A stretch of 9,840 nucleotides of DNA from assembly GCA_919901875.1 (NCBI GenBank), contig CAKKQG010000015.1, positions 1 through 9,840 of the forward strand, in the 5' to 3' direction. The stretch comes from Anaerolineales bacterium. Lineage in GTDB: Bacteria; Chloroflexota; Anaerolineae; Anaerolineales; VGOW01. Below, piece by piece: positions 1-5,558 of the stretch; within the stretch, counting starts at the first letter, position 1; the number at the start of each line of letters is the position of its first letter. The position numbers and the translations under genes are program-made. Below the pieces are notes generated by a model. It was not told the origin of the DNA. It saw only the letters and a list, made by a program, of their open reading frames with translations, and ran no database searches.

Positions 1-153
1 TGGTTATGGTTCTTCGGGCTGACAATTATGGGCAGGGCGCTCGGAGTTGTGGATCGAAACGGGAGTGCGCTAAAGGTTTTGAACAAAGTCTCCGCCGTGA
101 TCATTTGGATAAGCGCGTTGTATTTAGCGGTGGGGTTGGTGGGTGGTGTGTAG
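1..153 (+). CDS. C-terminal fragment of a membrane transporter, probably LysE/RhtB family
   Basis: Reading frame 1 is open from the first base of the window to a TAG at 151-153, giving 50 residues of a protein whose start lies upstream. The fragment opens with an aromatic hydrophobic stretch (WLWFFGLTIMG), then a short polar loop containing VVDRNGS. It ends in a second hydrophobic helix (SAVIIWISALYLAVGLVGG) that stops almost at the C-terminus. A final pair of helices separated by a loop, with a Trp-rich penultimate helix and an Asn-Lys-Val-Ser lead into the last one, resembles the end of LysE/RhtB amino-acid exporters, which have about six helices and 200 residues. The family call rests on this pattern only. 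Another small multi-pass membrane protein is possible. If correct, an amino-acid exporter lies next to an amino-acid biosynthesis operon, but nothing shows that they are linked. Confidence 0.5.
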   Translation, partial: WLWFFGLTIMGRALGVVDRNGSALKVLNKVSAVIIWISALYLAVGLVGGV

Positions 154-203
154 GCTTGGATCGCTATGATAAGATGTGGCCTGATGTTAGCCAGAAAAAT
201 AAA

Positions 204-230
204 TTGCGCGACGGCTTGTTATGCTAAACT
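204..230 (+). promoter_or_regulatory. Candidate promoter for the coiled-coil/PD-(D/E)XK gene
   Basis: A TTGCGC (204-209) is followed after 15 bases by TAAACT (225-230), which is preceded by TG plus one base, the extended -10 form. Transcription would start near 237, just ahead of the ribosome binding site GAGAGGA (239-245) that serves the ATG at 255. The spacing to the -35 is short, so the extended -10 would carry most of the recognition. Confidence 0.4.
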
Positions 231-254
231 TATCTCTTGAGAGGATATCCGTCT

Positions 255-902
255 ATGTTGTTTTCTACTGAAGAACGTGTTGACCGTTTAGAGTTTGCAT
301 TGGAAAAATTCATCTCCGAATCTAATTTTCGGATGGCAGAGTTGAACACGACATTGTCGCGCCAAGAACGCAATCTGGATCGACGAGAGCGTGACACGGA
401 ACGCAAGATGGCGCAATTGGATCGCTCGATGGAAGAAGCGAGAGAAGAAACGAAAGCTCTCAAAAAACAAATGGGCGATCTGGGCAACCGGCTCGGAACC
501 ATTATCGAAGACATCATTGTGCCAAGCATTCGCCGTATAGCGCGTGACGAGTTAAATTGCGGAAATGAGATCGCCTTTAGCTCTCGTTACACGAAAACCC
601 GACCCGATGGAACGCAGCGCGAGTTTGACGCGCTTTATGTGGGCGAAAAAGCGATCTTGCTCAACGAAAGCAAAGTAACCGCCCGTCTTGACTATGCCAA
701 AGAGTTTGTAGAGTCCTTGCAGAACAAAGAATTCTTTCAATACTTCCCTGAATATCAAGGAAAGATAATTAAACCCGTTTTCTCCGCGCTCAACGTGGCT
801 GATAGCGTCACCGCTTATTTGACCAAACAAGGCGTGTATGTTGTAGCAATGGGCGACGACGTGATGCACGTTGTAAACAAATCTGAAGTGGAAAAGAAAT
901 AG
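255..902 (+). CDS. Coiled-coil protein with PD-(D/E)XK nuclease-like C-terminal domain
   Basis: This is a 215-residue protein of unknown biological role. Residues about 5-80 are rich in Glu, Arg, Lys and Gln with regular hydrophobic positions, as in a long coiled coil. Residues about 95-205 look like the compact PD-(D/E)XK-type domain often found behind such coiled coils in uncharacterised bacterial families (DUF3782-like). The sequence REFDALYV supplies the acidic residue (Asp125), and LLNESKVTARL supplies the E-x-K pair (Glu138, Lys140) on the next strand. A later strand (KQGVYVVAMGDDV) matches the typical end of this fold. The ATG at 255 is preferred over a TTG at 237 because GAGAGGA lies nine bases upstream of it. 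No partner gene is adjacent. Nuclease activity is not established; several members of these families are uncharacterised or inactive. Confidence 0.7.
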   Translation: MLFSTEERVDRLEFALEKFISESNFRMAELNTTLSRQERNLDRRERDTERKMAQLDRSMEEAREETKALKKQMGDLGNRLGTIIEDIIVPSIRRIARDELNCGNEIAFSSRYTKTRPDGTQREFDALYVGEKAILLNESKVTARLDYAKEFVESLQNKEFFQYFPEYQGKIIKPVFSALNVADSVTAYLTKQGVYVVAMGDDVMHVVNKSEVEKK

Positions 903-993
903 AAGCGACGATGAAGAACGTTTTGTGCAATCCCTCTAACTGCACTCGCCCATCTTCCATCAATCTGACCGTAGCCCGATCACAGGGCAATCG

Positions 994-1001
994 GCTAAAC
1001 T
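994..1001 (+). promoter_or_regulatory. Candidate -10 element of the ilv leader transcript
   Basis: GCTAAACT here is identical to the eight bases 223-230 that form the best -10 candidate upstream of the preceding gene. The TAAACT core (996-1001) ends ten bases before the leader-peptide ATG at 1012, so a transcript starting 7-10 bases downstream would be leaderless or nearly so. This fits the absence of a Shine-Dalgarno there. No convincing -35 is visible. An imperfect inverted repeat (AGCCCGAT at 973-980 with ATCGGCT at 990-996) overlaps the element and could be an operator, but this is speculative. Confidence 0.3.
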
Positions 1002-1011
1002 CTCGCCCAAC

Positions 1012-1116
1012 ATGGACTACACACTCTCCCTCGTCCTTATCATCGTCATTAGCGGGCTCCTTCTTGAGGAGCAGTTTCCGTTTCGGGCGGCGATGGTGCG
1101 AGTAAGAATGAAGTAA
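1012..1116 (+). CDS. Putative branched-chain amino acid leader peptide of the ilv attenuator
   Basis: This 34-residue ORF begins MDYTLSLVLIIVISGLLLEE. Eleven of the fourteen residues from position 5 to 18 are Leu, Ile or Val, which is the composition expected of a regulatory leader peptide for an ilv operon and is comparable in length and character to the E. coli ilvL peptide. Its stop codon is 28 bases upstream of an intrinsic terminator. Its codons 24-30 form the 5' strand of an RNA pairing that would prevent that terminator. A ribosome waiting for charged tRNA at codons 10-18 (1039-1065) would leave that strand free. There is no Shine-Dalgarno; initiation may be on a near-leaderless mRNA. 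The alternative reading is a small single-helix membrane protein, since the same residues are hydrophobic. The surrounding RNA pairings favour the leader interpretation. Confidence 0.7.
   Translation: MDYTLSLVLIIVISGLLLEEQFPFRAAMVRVRMK
1030..1102 (+). promoter_or_regulatory. Possible protector (1:2) hairpin of the attenuator
   Basis: CATCGTC (1041-1047) can pair with GGCGATG (1089-1095) over seven positions including one G-U. CTCGT (1030-1034) can pair with GCGAG (1098-1102) over five. The two helices are separated by a small internal loop. The 5' side lies in the Leu/Ile/Val codon run and the 3' side overlaps the antiterminator strand, as in classical three-hairpin attenuators. A smaller hairpin (GCTCCT 1056-1061 with AGGAGC 1067-1072) sits in its loop. 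Seen by eye only, with no energy calculation. Confidence 0.4.
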
Positions 1117-1159
1117 CCATAGCCAATAAGCATCTCGTAACATCAACGAGCCGCCCGAA
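1082..1159 (+). promoter_or_regulatory. Antiterminator pairing of the ilv attenuator
   Basis: TTCGGGCGGC (1082-1091) is perfectly complementary to GCCGCCCGAA (1150-1159), a ten-base-pair helix. Immediately next to it, GATGGTGCGAG (1092-1102) pairs with CTCGTAACATC (1134-1144) with one mismatch and one G-U, leaving a five-base bulge (1145-1149). Together this is about twenty base pairs. The distal strand 1150-1159 includes the 5' arm of the terminator, so the two structures exclude each other. The proximal strand lies inside the leader-peptide coding region, downstream of its branched-chain codon run. This is the geometry of ribosome-mediated attenuation. Confidence 0.65.
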
Positions 1160-1180
1160 CACAGGGCGGCTCGTTTTTTT
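1145..1180 (+). terminator. Intrinsic terminator/attenuator upstream of the ilv genes
   Basis: A perfect stem of eleven to twelve base pairs, ACGAGCCGCCC (1146-1156) with GGGCGGCTCGT (1164-1174), has a seven-base loop and runs into seven T residues (1174-1180). This is the strongest intrinsic terminator in the window. It lies between the leader peptide and the first structural ORF on the same strand, and it competes with the antiterminator pairing. It is therefore read as an attenuator rather than the end of the upstream gene, which stops some 240 bases earlier. Confidence 0.85.
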
Positions 1181-1200
1181 ATCCTAAAGGAGAAGAAATC

Positions 1201-1335
1201 ATGAATGACCAAACCAAAACCGAGACAACTGATATGCAATGCTACGATGGCGTGCCGTGCGAGCCAACCGTGACCGCCGACTCGGAAGCGGCGACATGGG
1301 TGAGTGAAGCGATGTTTGATGCATATAATGGCTGA
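1201..1335 (+). CDS. Small unrecognised 44-residue protein, first ORF after the attenuator
   Basis: I do not recognise this protein. The ATG at 1201 is preceded by AAAGGAG eight bases upstream, the best Shine-Dalgarno in the window, placed just behind the T-run of the attenuator. The 44 residues are acidic and Thr-rich at the N-terminus (MNDQTKTETTD), hold two cysteines (Cys14, Cys20) around a DGVPC segment, and end with a plausible amphipathic stretch containing Trp33 and SEAMFDAYNG. There is no membrane segment and no Leu/Ile/Val enrichment, so it is not a second leader peptide. It would be transcribed only when the attenuator is read through and so would be co-regulated with ilvD, 84 bases downstream. 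Its stop codon lies inside the first unit of a repeat tract. It could also be a translational primer ORF without a protein function. Confidence 0.5.
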   Translation: MNDQTKTETTDMQCYDGVPCEPTVTADSEAATWVSEAMFDAYNG

Positions 1336-1364
1336 TAGCCGATGGCAAATGGCTGATGGCGAAT
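1330..1364 (+). repeat. Tandem heptamers of GGCNNAT type
   Basis: Five consecutive heptamers fit GGCNNAT with one deviation (the second reads AGCCGAT). The first unit, GGCTGAT, contains the TGA stop of the preceding 44-residue ORF. Less regular AGTCAAA and TGAGCAG units follow before the (C/A)AATCNN array at 1383. Confidence 0.55.
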
Positions 1365-1382
1365 AGTCAAATGAGCAGTATT

Positions 1383-1417
1383 CAATCAGCAATCCAAAAT
1401 CAACAATCAAAAATCCA
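1383..1417 (+). repeat. Five-unit heptamer array, (C/A)AATCNN, upstream of ilvD
   Basis: Five uninterrupted seven-base units begin with CAATCAG and end two bases before the ilvD ATG. All share AAT at positions 2-4 and C at position 5. The array occupies the place where a Shine-Dalgarno would lie, and none is present. Arrays with the same unit, unit number and relative position precede ilvB and ilvC. Confidence 0.75.
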
Positions 1418-1419
1418 TT

Positions 1420-3081
1420 ATGAGATCCGATCAAATTAAAAAAGGTTTCGAACGCGCCCCGCATCGCGCGTTGTTAAAAGCGACAGGCGTGGTGAACGAT
1501 GCCGACATGGGCAAGCCGTTCATCGCCATCGTCAACTCGTATGTAGACATTGTGCCGGGTCACGTCCATTTGCAATCGTTCGGCAAAATTGTGAAGGACG
1601 CCGTGCGAGCGGCTGGCGGCGTCCCCTTTGAATTCAACACCATCGGCGTGGATGATGGAATCGCCATGGGTCACAAGGGAATGAAATTCAGTTTGCCTTC
1701 GCGCGAGCTCATCGCCGATTGTGTCGAGACCATGATCGAAGCCCATCGGTTTGATGGCATGGTGTGCATCCCCAACTGCGACAAGATCGTGCCGGGGATG
1801 TTAATGGCGGCGATGCGTGTGGACATCCCCGCCATTTTTGTTTCGGGTGGACCGATGGCGGCCGGCAAAACACCCGATGGCGAAACCGTTGATCTCATTT
1901 CTGTTTTTGAGGGCGTGGGCGCGCTGCAAGCCGGGAAAATTGACGAAGCGCGACTCAAAGTATTAGAAGATTTTGCTTGCCCCTCTTGTGGATCATGTTC
2001 GGGGATGTTCACTGCCAACTCGATGAACTGCCTGATGGAAGTGTTGGGCATGGCGCTACCGTTCAACGGTTCTGCGCTCGCCCTCACTCCAGAGCGTGAA
2101 GCGTTAGCGAAGAAAGCGGCATCACTCATTCTCGATCTCATTGATAAAGACATCACGCCCCGAAAAATTTTAACCGCCGAAGCTCTCGACGACGCCTTCG
2201 CCCTCGACATGGCGATGGGCGGATCAACAAACACAGTATTGCACGCAATCGCTATCGCCCGCGAAGCCGGTCTCGAATATCCCCTCAGCCGCATCAACGC
2301 CGTCGCCGACAAAGTGCCGCATATCTGCAAAGTGAGTCCGGCGGGCAAGTGGCACATGGAAGATGTTCATCGCGCGGGCGGCATCCCGGCAATCTTAAAC
2401 GAAATTAAAGATGTTCTGCATTTGGATCGAATCACGGTGACGGGATCGACTCTGCGCGACTCGGTGAAGGATGCGCGCGTGAAAGATTCTCAGGTGATAC
2501 GGTCTCGCTCCGACGCCTATTCGCCGAAGGGCGGCTTGGCAGTTTTGTTCGGCAACCTTGCACCCGATGGAGCCATTGTGAAAGCGGGCGGCGTGGAAGA
2601 AAAAATGAAGCGCCATTCGGGCCCCGCTCGAATTTATGAATCGCAAGAATCGGCGATGCGTGGAATTTTGAATCGTGAAGTGCAAGAAGGTGACGTTGTT
2701 GTGATTCGTTACGAAGGACCGGCAGGCGGACCCGGAATGCAAGAGATGCTCTCGCCGACGAGCGCCATCATGGGCATGGGTCTTGGCGAAAAAGTTGCGC
2801 TTGTCACCGATGGTCGTTTCAGTGGCGGCACCCGCGGCGCGTGCATCGGTCATGTCAGCCCGGAAGCCGCCGCGCGTGGACCCATCGCCGCGCTGAAAAA
2901 CGGCGACATCATCGAGATCGATCTTTTCGCCCGCACACTCAACGTCAAATTATCATCTGAAGAAATTAAATCTCGCCTCAACGCACTTCCACCGTTTGTG
3001 CCAAATATTGAAAGCAAATGGTTACGACGTTACGCCAAGATGGTGGAGAGCGCGGATAAGGGCGCGGTGCTAAGGGATTGA
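1420..3081 (+). CDS. ilvD: Dihydroxyacid dehydratase
   Basis: IlvD dehydrates 2,3-dihydroxy-isovalerate and 2,3-dihydroxy-3-methylvalerate to the 2-oxoacids that are transaminated to valine and isoleucine. It is a cytosolic iron-sulfur enzyme. The 553-residue length is normal for the IlvD/Edd family. Visible landmarks are [10 protein letters not shown] (31-40), [15 protein letters not shown] (71-85), NCDK (Cys120, Lys122), the cluster motif [15 protein letters not shown] with Cys193 as the expected ligand, the MGGSTNT segment near 266-272, and TDGRFSGGT with the probable catalytic Ser468. VDDG in place of a cysteine-bearing version of that motif resembles the E. coli type enzyme, which carries a [4Fe-4S] cluster. 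I infer the same here without proof. The ATG at 1420 fits the family N-terminus but has no Shine-Dalgarno. It is the first large gene behind the attenuator. Confidence 0.97.
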   Translation: MRSDQIKKGFERAPHRALLKATGVVNDADMGKPFIAIVNSYVDIVPGHVHLQSFGKIVKDAVRAAGGVPFEFNTIGVDDGIAMGHKGMKFSLPSRELIADCVETMIEAHRFDGMVCIPNCDKIVPGMLMAAMRVDIPAIFVSGGPMAAGKTPDGETVDLISVFEGVGALQAGKIDEARLKVLEDFACPSCGSCSGMFTANSMNCLMEVLGMALPFNGSALALTPEREALAKKAASLILDLIDKDITPRKILTAEALDDAFALDMAMGGSTNTVLHAIAIAREAGLEYPLSRINAVADKVPHICKVSPAGKWHMEDVHRAGGIPAILNEIKDVLHLDRITVTGSTLRDSVKDARVKDSQVIRSRSDAYSPKGGLAVLFGNLAPDGAIVKAGGVEEKMKRHSGPARIYESQESAMRGILNREVQEGDVVVIRYEGPAGGPGMQEMLSPTSAIMGMGLGEKVALVTDGRFSGGTRGACIGHVSPEAAARGPIAALKNGDIIEIDLFARTLNVKLSSEEIKSRLNALPPFVPNIESKWLRRYAKMVESADKGAVLRD

Positions 3082-3144
3082 TGATTTTGGATTTCTGATT
3101 GTCGAATGAAGTCGAATGGTCAAGTAGTCGCGTAGTCGAAAGTT
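3081..3144. repeat. Inverted heptamer units and AGTCG-rich tract between ilvD and ilvB
   Basis: On the - strand, 3101 down to 3081 reads as three (C/A)AATCNN heptamers, starting at the last base of the ilvD stop. GATTTCTGATTG (3090-3101) is an exact 12-base inverted match to CAATCAGAAATC (3145-3156) in the forward array. The bases between (3102-3144) contain repeated GTCGAAT and TAGTCG words, a second low-complexity repeat type. Confidence 0.6.
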
Positions 3145-3179
3145 CAATCAGAAATCAGCAATCAAAAATCAGAAATGAG
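3145..3179 (+). repeat. Five-unit heptamer array upstream of ilvB
   Basis: Five (C/A)AATCNN units begin with CAATCAG and end five bases before the ilvB ATG. The last unit, AAATGAG, is the only one of the fifteen units in the three forward arrays with G at position 5. This G helps create GAGG (3177-3180), the likely ilvB Shine-Dalgarno, so the array end appears to have been used as a ribosome binding site. Confidence 0.75.
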
Positions 3180-3184
3180 GATTT

Positions 3185-4927
3185 ATGAAACGAACCGGCG
3201 CACAAATTATTTGGGAATGTTTAATTAAAGAAGGTGTGGAAGTTGTCTTCGGTTATCCGGGCGGAACAATTTTGCCCGCTTACGATGCGATGCTCGATTA
3301 TCCATCCGTTCATCACGTTTTGGTTCGGCACGAACAAGGCGGCACGCATATGGCGGATGGTTACGCTCGCGCTTCGGGCAAAGTGGGCGTGGCGTTTGCC
3401 ACATCGGGCCCGGGCGCGACGAATATGGTGACAGGCATCGCGACGGCGATGATGGATTCGTCACCCATCGTCTGTATCACCGGACAAGTGGGCAGCAGTT
3501 TGGTCGGTCTCGATGCGTTTCAAGAAACGGATGTAACCGGCGTGACTCTGCCGATCACCAAACATAATTATTTAGTGACGCGCGTGGAAGATATTGCCCG
3601 CACGATCCGCGAAGGATTTTATATCGCCAAGAGTGGTCGCCCGGGTCCGGTGTTGATTGACATCACCAAAGACGCGCAGCAGTTGTCGTGTGATTTTGAT
3701 TGGGACTCTGCCGCGCCGCGTTTGCCCGGTTATCGCCCCGACTTGCGCGCGCTGCCAAGCGAATATCAAAATGCGCTCTCGCTGATCAACAGCGCCAAGC
3801 GTCCGGTGATTCTTGCCGGTCACGGCGTGCTGCAATCGGGTGCGATGCAGGTGTTAAAAGATTTTGCCGAGAAGGCGCAAATTCCGGTAGCGATGACATT
3901 GCTCGGCATCGGCGGTCTCCCCGCGAATCATCCGCTCAACTTAGGGATGATGGGGATGCATGGTGAGGCGTGGGTTAATCATGCCATTCAACAAGCCGAT
4001 TTGTTGTTGGCGTTTGGGATGCGCTTTGATGATCGCGTGACGGGCAACGTGAAGACCTACGCGCCCAAAGCGAAAAAGATTCACATCGAGATCGATCCAT
4101 CGGAGTTGAACAAAGTGATCAAAGCCGATGTCGCGCTGGTGGGCGATCTGCGGGAAGTGTTAGAGGAAGTGCTGCCGCTGGTGGCTGTCGGCGACCGCGA
4201 GGAGTGGATCGATCACATCAACGAGATGAAAGGTGATTCGGCTGTACGCGATATTCAAAATCTACCTGACACCGGACATCTCTACGCCGCGCACGTCATC
4301 AACGATCTATGGCGCTACACGGAAGGCGAAGCATTAATCTGCACCGACGTCGGGCAGCATCAAATGTGGACGGCGCAATACTACAAACACAACAAACCTT
4401 TTAAATTGATCACGTCGGGCGGACTCGGCACGATGGGTTTTGGTTTGCCTTCGGCGATTGGCGCGAAGTTCGCCAAACCCAACGCCGAAGTGTGGGCGAT
4501 CTCCGGAGACGGCGGATTCCAAATGACCGCCGCCGAACTTTCTACCGCCGCGCAAGAAAATATCAAAGTGAACGTGGCGATCATCAACAACGGTTATCTG
4601 GGCATGGTGCGCCAGTGGCAAGAATTTTTCTACGACAAACGTTACGCCGCCACGCCGATGAAGAGTCCAGACTTCGTAAAGCTCGCCGAAGCGCACGGTC
4701 TCACTGGCATTCGCGTGACGGAGCGCTCGCAAGTTGAAAGCGCAATTCGCCAAGCGCAACAAACTAAAGGCACAGTCGTGATTGATTTCCGCGTTGAAAA
4801 AGAAGACAGCGTGTATCCAATGGTGCCAGCCGGTGCCGACTTGCACAATATGATTCGAAGACCGATGCCGAAGAAGCCGTTGAATGAAACGTTGAAGCAC
4901 GAAGAAGAAATGGAGTTCGCCAAATGA
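3185..4927 (+). CDS. ilvB: Acetohydroxyacid (acetolactate) synthase, large catalytic subunit
   Basis: IlvB condenses pyruvate with pyruvate or 2-oxobutyrate using thiamine diphosphate, the first common step of valine, leucine and isoleucine synthesis. It works as a complex with IlvN. The 580 residues show the three domains of the family in order. The N-terminal pyrimidine-binding domain has the catalytic Glu50 in VRHEQGGTHMADGYAR, followed by SGPGATN and AFQET. The central domain spans about 190-335. The C-terminal domain binds the cofactor diphosphate through GDGG (441-444) and ends that motif at NN (468-469). Trp478 in VRQWQEFF is the conserved active-site channel residue. The position matching plant Pro197 is Gly103, a non-proline as in many bacterial enzymes. 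GAGG lies four bases before the ATG. The stop overlaps the ilvN start (ATGA), implying coupled translation. Confidence 0.97.
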   Translation: MKRTGAQIIWECLIKEGVEVVFGYPGGTILPAYDAMLDYPSVHHVLVRHEQGGTHMADGYARASGKVGVAFATSGPGATNMVTGIATAMMDSSPIVCITGQVGSSLVGLDAFQETDVTGVTLPITKHNYLVTRVEDIARTIREGFYIAKSGRPGPVLIDITKDAQQLSCDFDWDSAAPRLPGYRPDLRALPSEYQNALSLINSAKRPVILAGHGVLQSGAMQVLKDFAEKAQIPVAMTLLGIGGLPANHPLNLGMMGMHGEAWVNHAIQQADLLLAFGMRFDDRVTGNVKTYAPKAKKIHIEIDPSELNKVIKADVALVGDLREVLEEVLPLVAVGDREEWIDHINEMKGDSAVRDIQNLPDTGHLYAAHVINDLWRYTEGEALICTDVGQHQMWTAQYYKHNKPFKLITSGGLGTMGFGLPSAIGAKFAKPNAEVWAISGDGGFQMTAAELSTAAQENIKVNVAIINNGYLGMVRQWQEFFYDKRYAATPMKSPDFVKLAEAHGLTGIRVTERSQVESAIRQAQQTKGTVVIDFRVEKEDSVYPMVPAGADLHNMIRRPMPKKPLNETLKHEEEMEFAK

Positions 4928-5472
4928 CCGCGCATACTTTAGTCGCTTATGTTGAAGACAAACCCGGCGTGTTGAATCGTGTCGCTTCACTTTTTCGGCG
5001 ACGCACATTCAACATTGAGTCGCTCACTGTCGGTCACACCGAACAGCCCGGCGTGAGCCGCATGACGATTGTGGTAGACACCGATGAGTTCGGCGCCCGC
5101 CGCGCGGAGGCGAATCTCTACAAATTAGTGAATGTGCTGCGCGTGGATGATGTGACGACTCAAGCAGCGGTGATGCGCGATCTGGCGTTGATCAAGGTGT
5201 CAGCGTCAGCCGCTACCCGCAGCGAGATTCTGCAACTGACCGATGTGTTCCGCGCCCGCACCGTTGACGTGACCAATGACTCACTCATCATTGAAATCAC
5301 CGGCACCGAAGATAAGATCGAAGGCTTGATCGAAGTGCTGCGTCCATTTGGGATCATCGAGATGGTTCGCACCGGCATTGTGGCAATGGGGCGCGGATCG
5401 AAATCGGTCAGCCCGAACCCGCCGTTGGTGGCGGCGCAAGTGATGGAGGTGGCGGGAGCAACAGCAAACTAA
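4924..5472 (+). CDS. ilvN: Acetohydroxyacid synthase, small regulatory subunit
   Basis: This subunit binds IlvB, raises its activity and confers feedback inhibition, usually by valine. The 182 residues contain an N-terminal ACT domain (about 4-80) beginning TLVAYVEDKPGVLNRVASLF. Gly15 and Asn30 (in FNIESL) match the valine-site Gly14 and Asn29 of E. coli IlvH. The C-terminal ALS_ss_C-type domain (about 84-160) includes VDVTNDSLIIEITGTEDK and the closing IIEMVRTGIVAMGRG. About twenty extra residues at the end (Pro/Ala/Val-rich) go beyond the family core. The start overlaps the ilvB stop by four bases, with GGAG eight bases upstream inside ilvB. Retention of both valine-site residues predicts a feedback-sensitive enzyme, which is an inference. 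Confidence 0.96.
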   Translation: MTAHTLVAYVEDKPGVLNRVASLFRRRTFNIESLTVGHTEQPGVSRMTIVVDTDEFGARRAEANLYKLVNVLRVDDVTTQAAVMRDLALIKVSASAATRSEILQLTDVFRARTVDVTNDSLIIEITGTEDKIEGLIEVLRPFGIIEMVRTGIVAMGRGSKSVSPNPPLVAAQVMEVAGATAN

Positions 5473-5475
5473 TTT

Positions 5476-5503
5476 CTGATCGTTGATTTCTGATTGCTGA
5501 TTG
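5476..5503 (-). repeat. Inverted heptamer units between ilvN and ilvC
   Basis: Read on the - strand this is four consecutive heptamers of the (C/A)AATCNN type, with one variant, CGATCAG. GATTTCTGATTGC (5485-5497) is an exact 13-base inverted match to GCAATCAGAAATC (5512-5524), with a 14-base loop, so the RNA can form a stable hairpin just after the ilvN stop. No T-run follows, so it is not a canonical intrinsic terminator. Confidence 0.65.
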
Positions 5504-5512
5504 ATCCTAGCG

Positions 5513-5547
5513 CAATCAGAAATCAGAAATCCTAAATCAAAAATCTC
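5513..5547 (+). repeat. Five-unit heptamer array upstream of ilvC
   Basis: Five (C/A)AATCNN units begin with CAATCAG and are followed immediately by GGGAG (5548-5552), the ilvC Shine-Dalgarno, with six bases to the ATG. Unit size, unit number and first unit are the same as in the arrays before ilvD and ilvB. Confidence 0.75.
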
Positions 5548-5558
5548 GGGAGCTTTTC

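Noticed and set aside
6..227. 73-codon + strand ORF
   Set aside because: It runs out of frame over the hydrophobic C-terminal frame at 1-153, has a low-complexity, non-protein-like sequence, and extends through the promoter region of the next gene.
911..1105. 64-codon + strand ORF overlapping the leader peptide in another frame
   Set aside because: Composition is Ser/Arg/Asn-rich with no family pattern and no ribosome binding site. The overlapping 1012 frame with its RNA pairings explains the region better.
903..1200. T-box riboswitch upstream of the ilv genes
   Set aside because: I see no T-box consensus (AGGGTGGNACCGCG type) before the terminator. The competing pairing involves the leader-peptide coding region instead.
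1330..1417. CRISPR-like array from the short repeats
   Set aside because: Units are seven bases long and directly contiguous, with no unique spacers and no cas genes nearby.
808..1464. 218-codon - strand ORF across the 3' end of the nuclease-like gene, attenuator and ilvD start
   Set aside because: It reads antisense through the terminator, the repeats and two coding regions. No protein family is recognisable.
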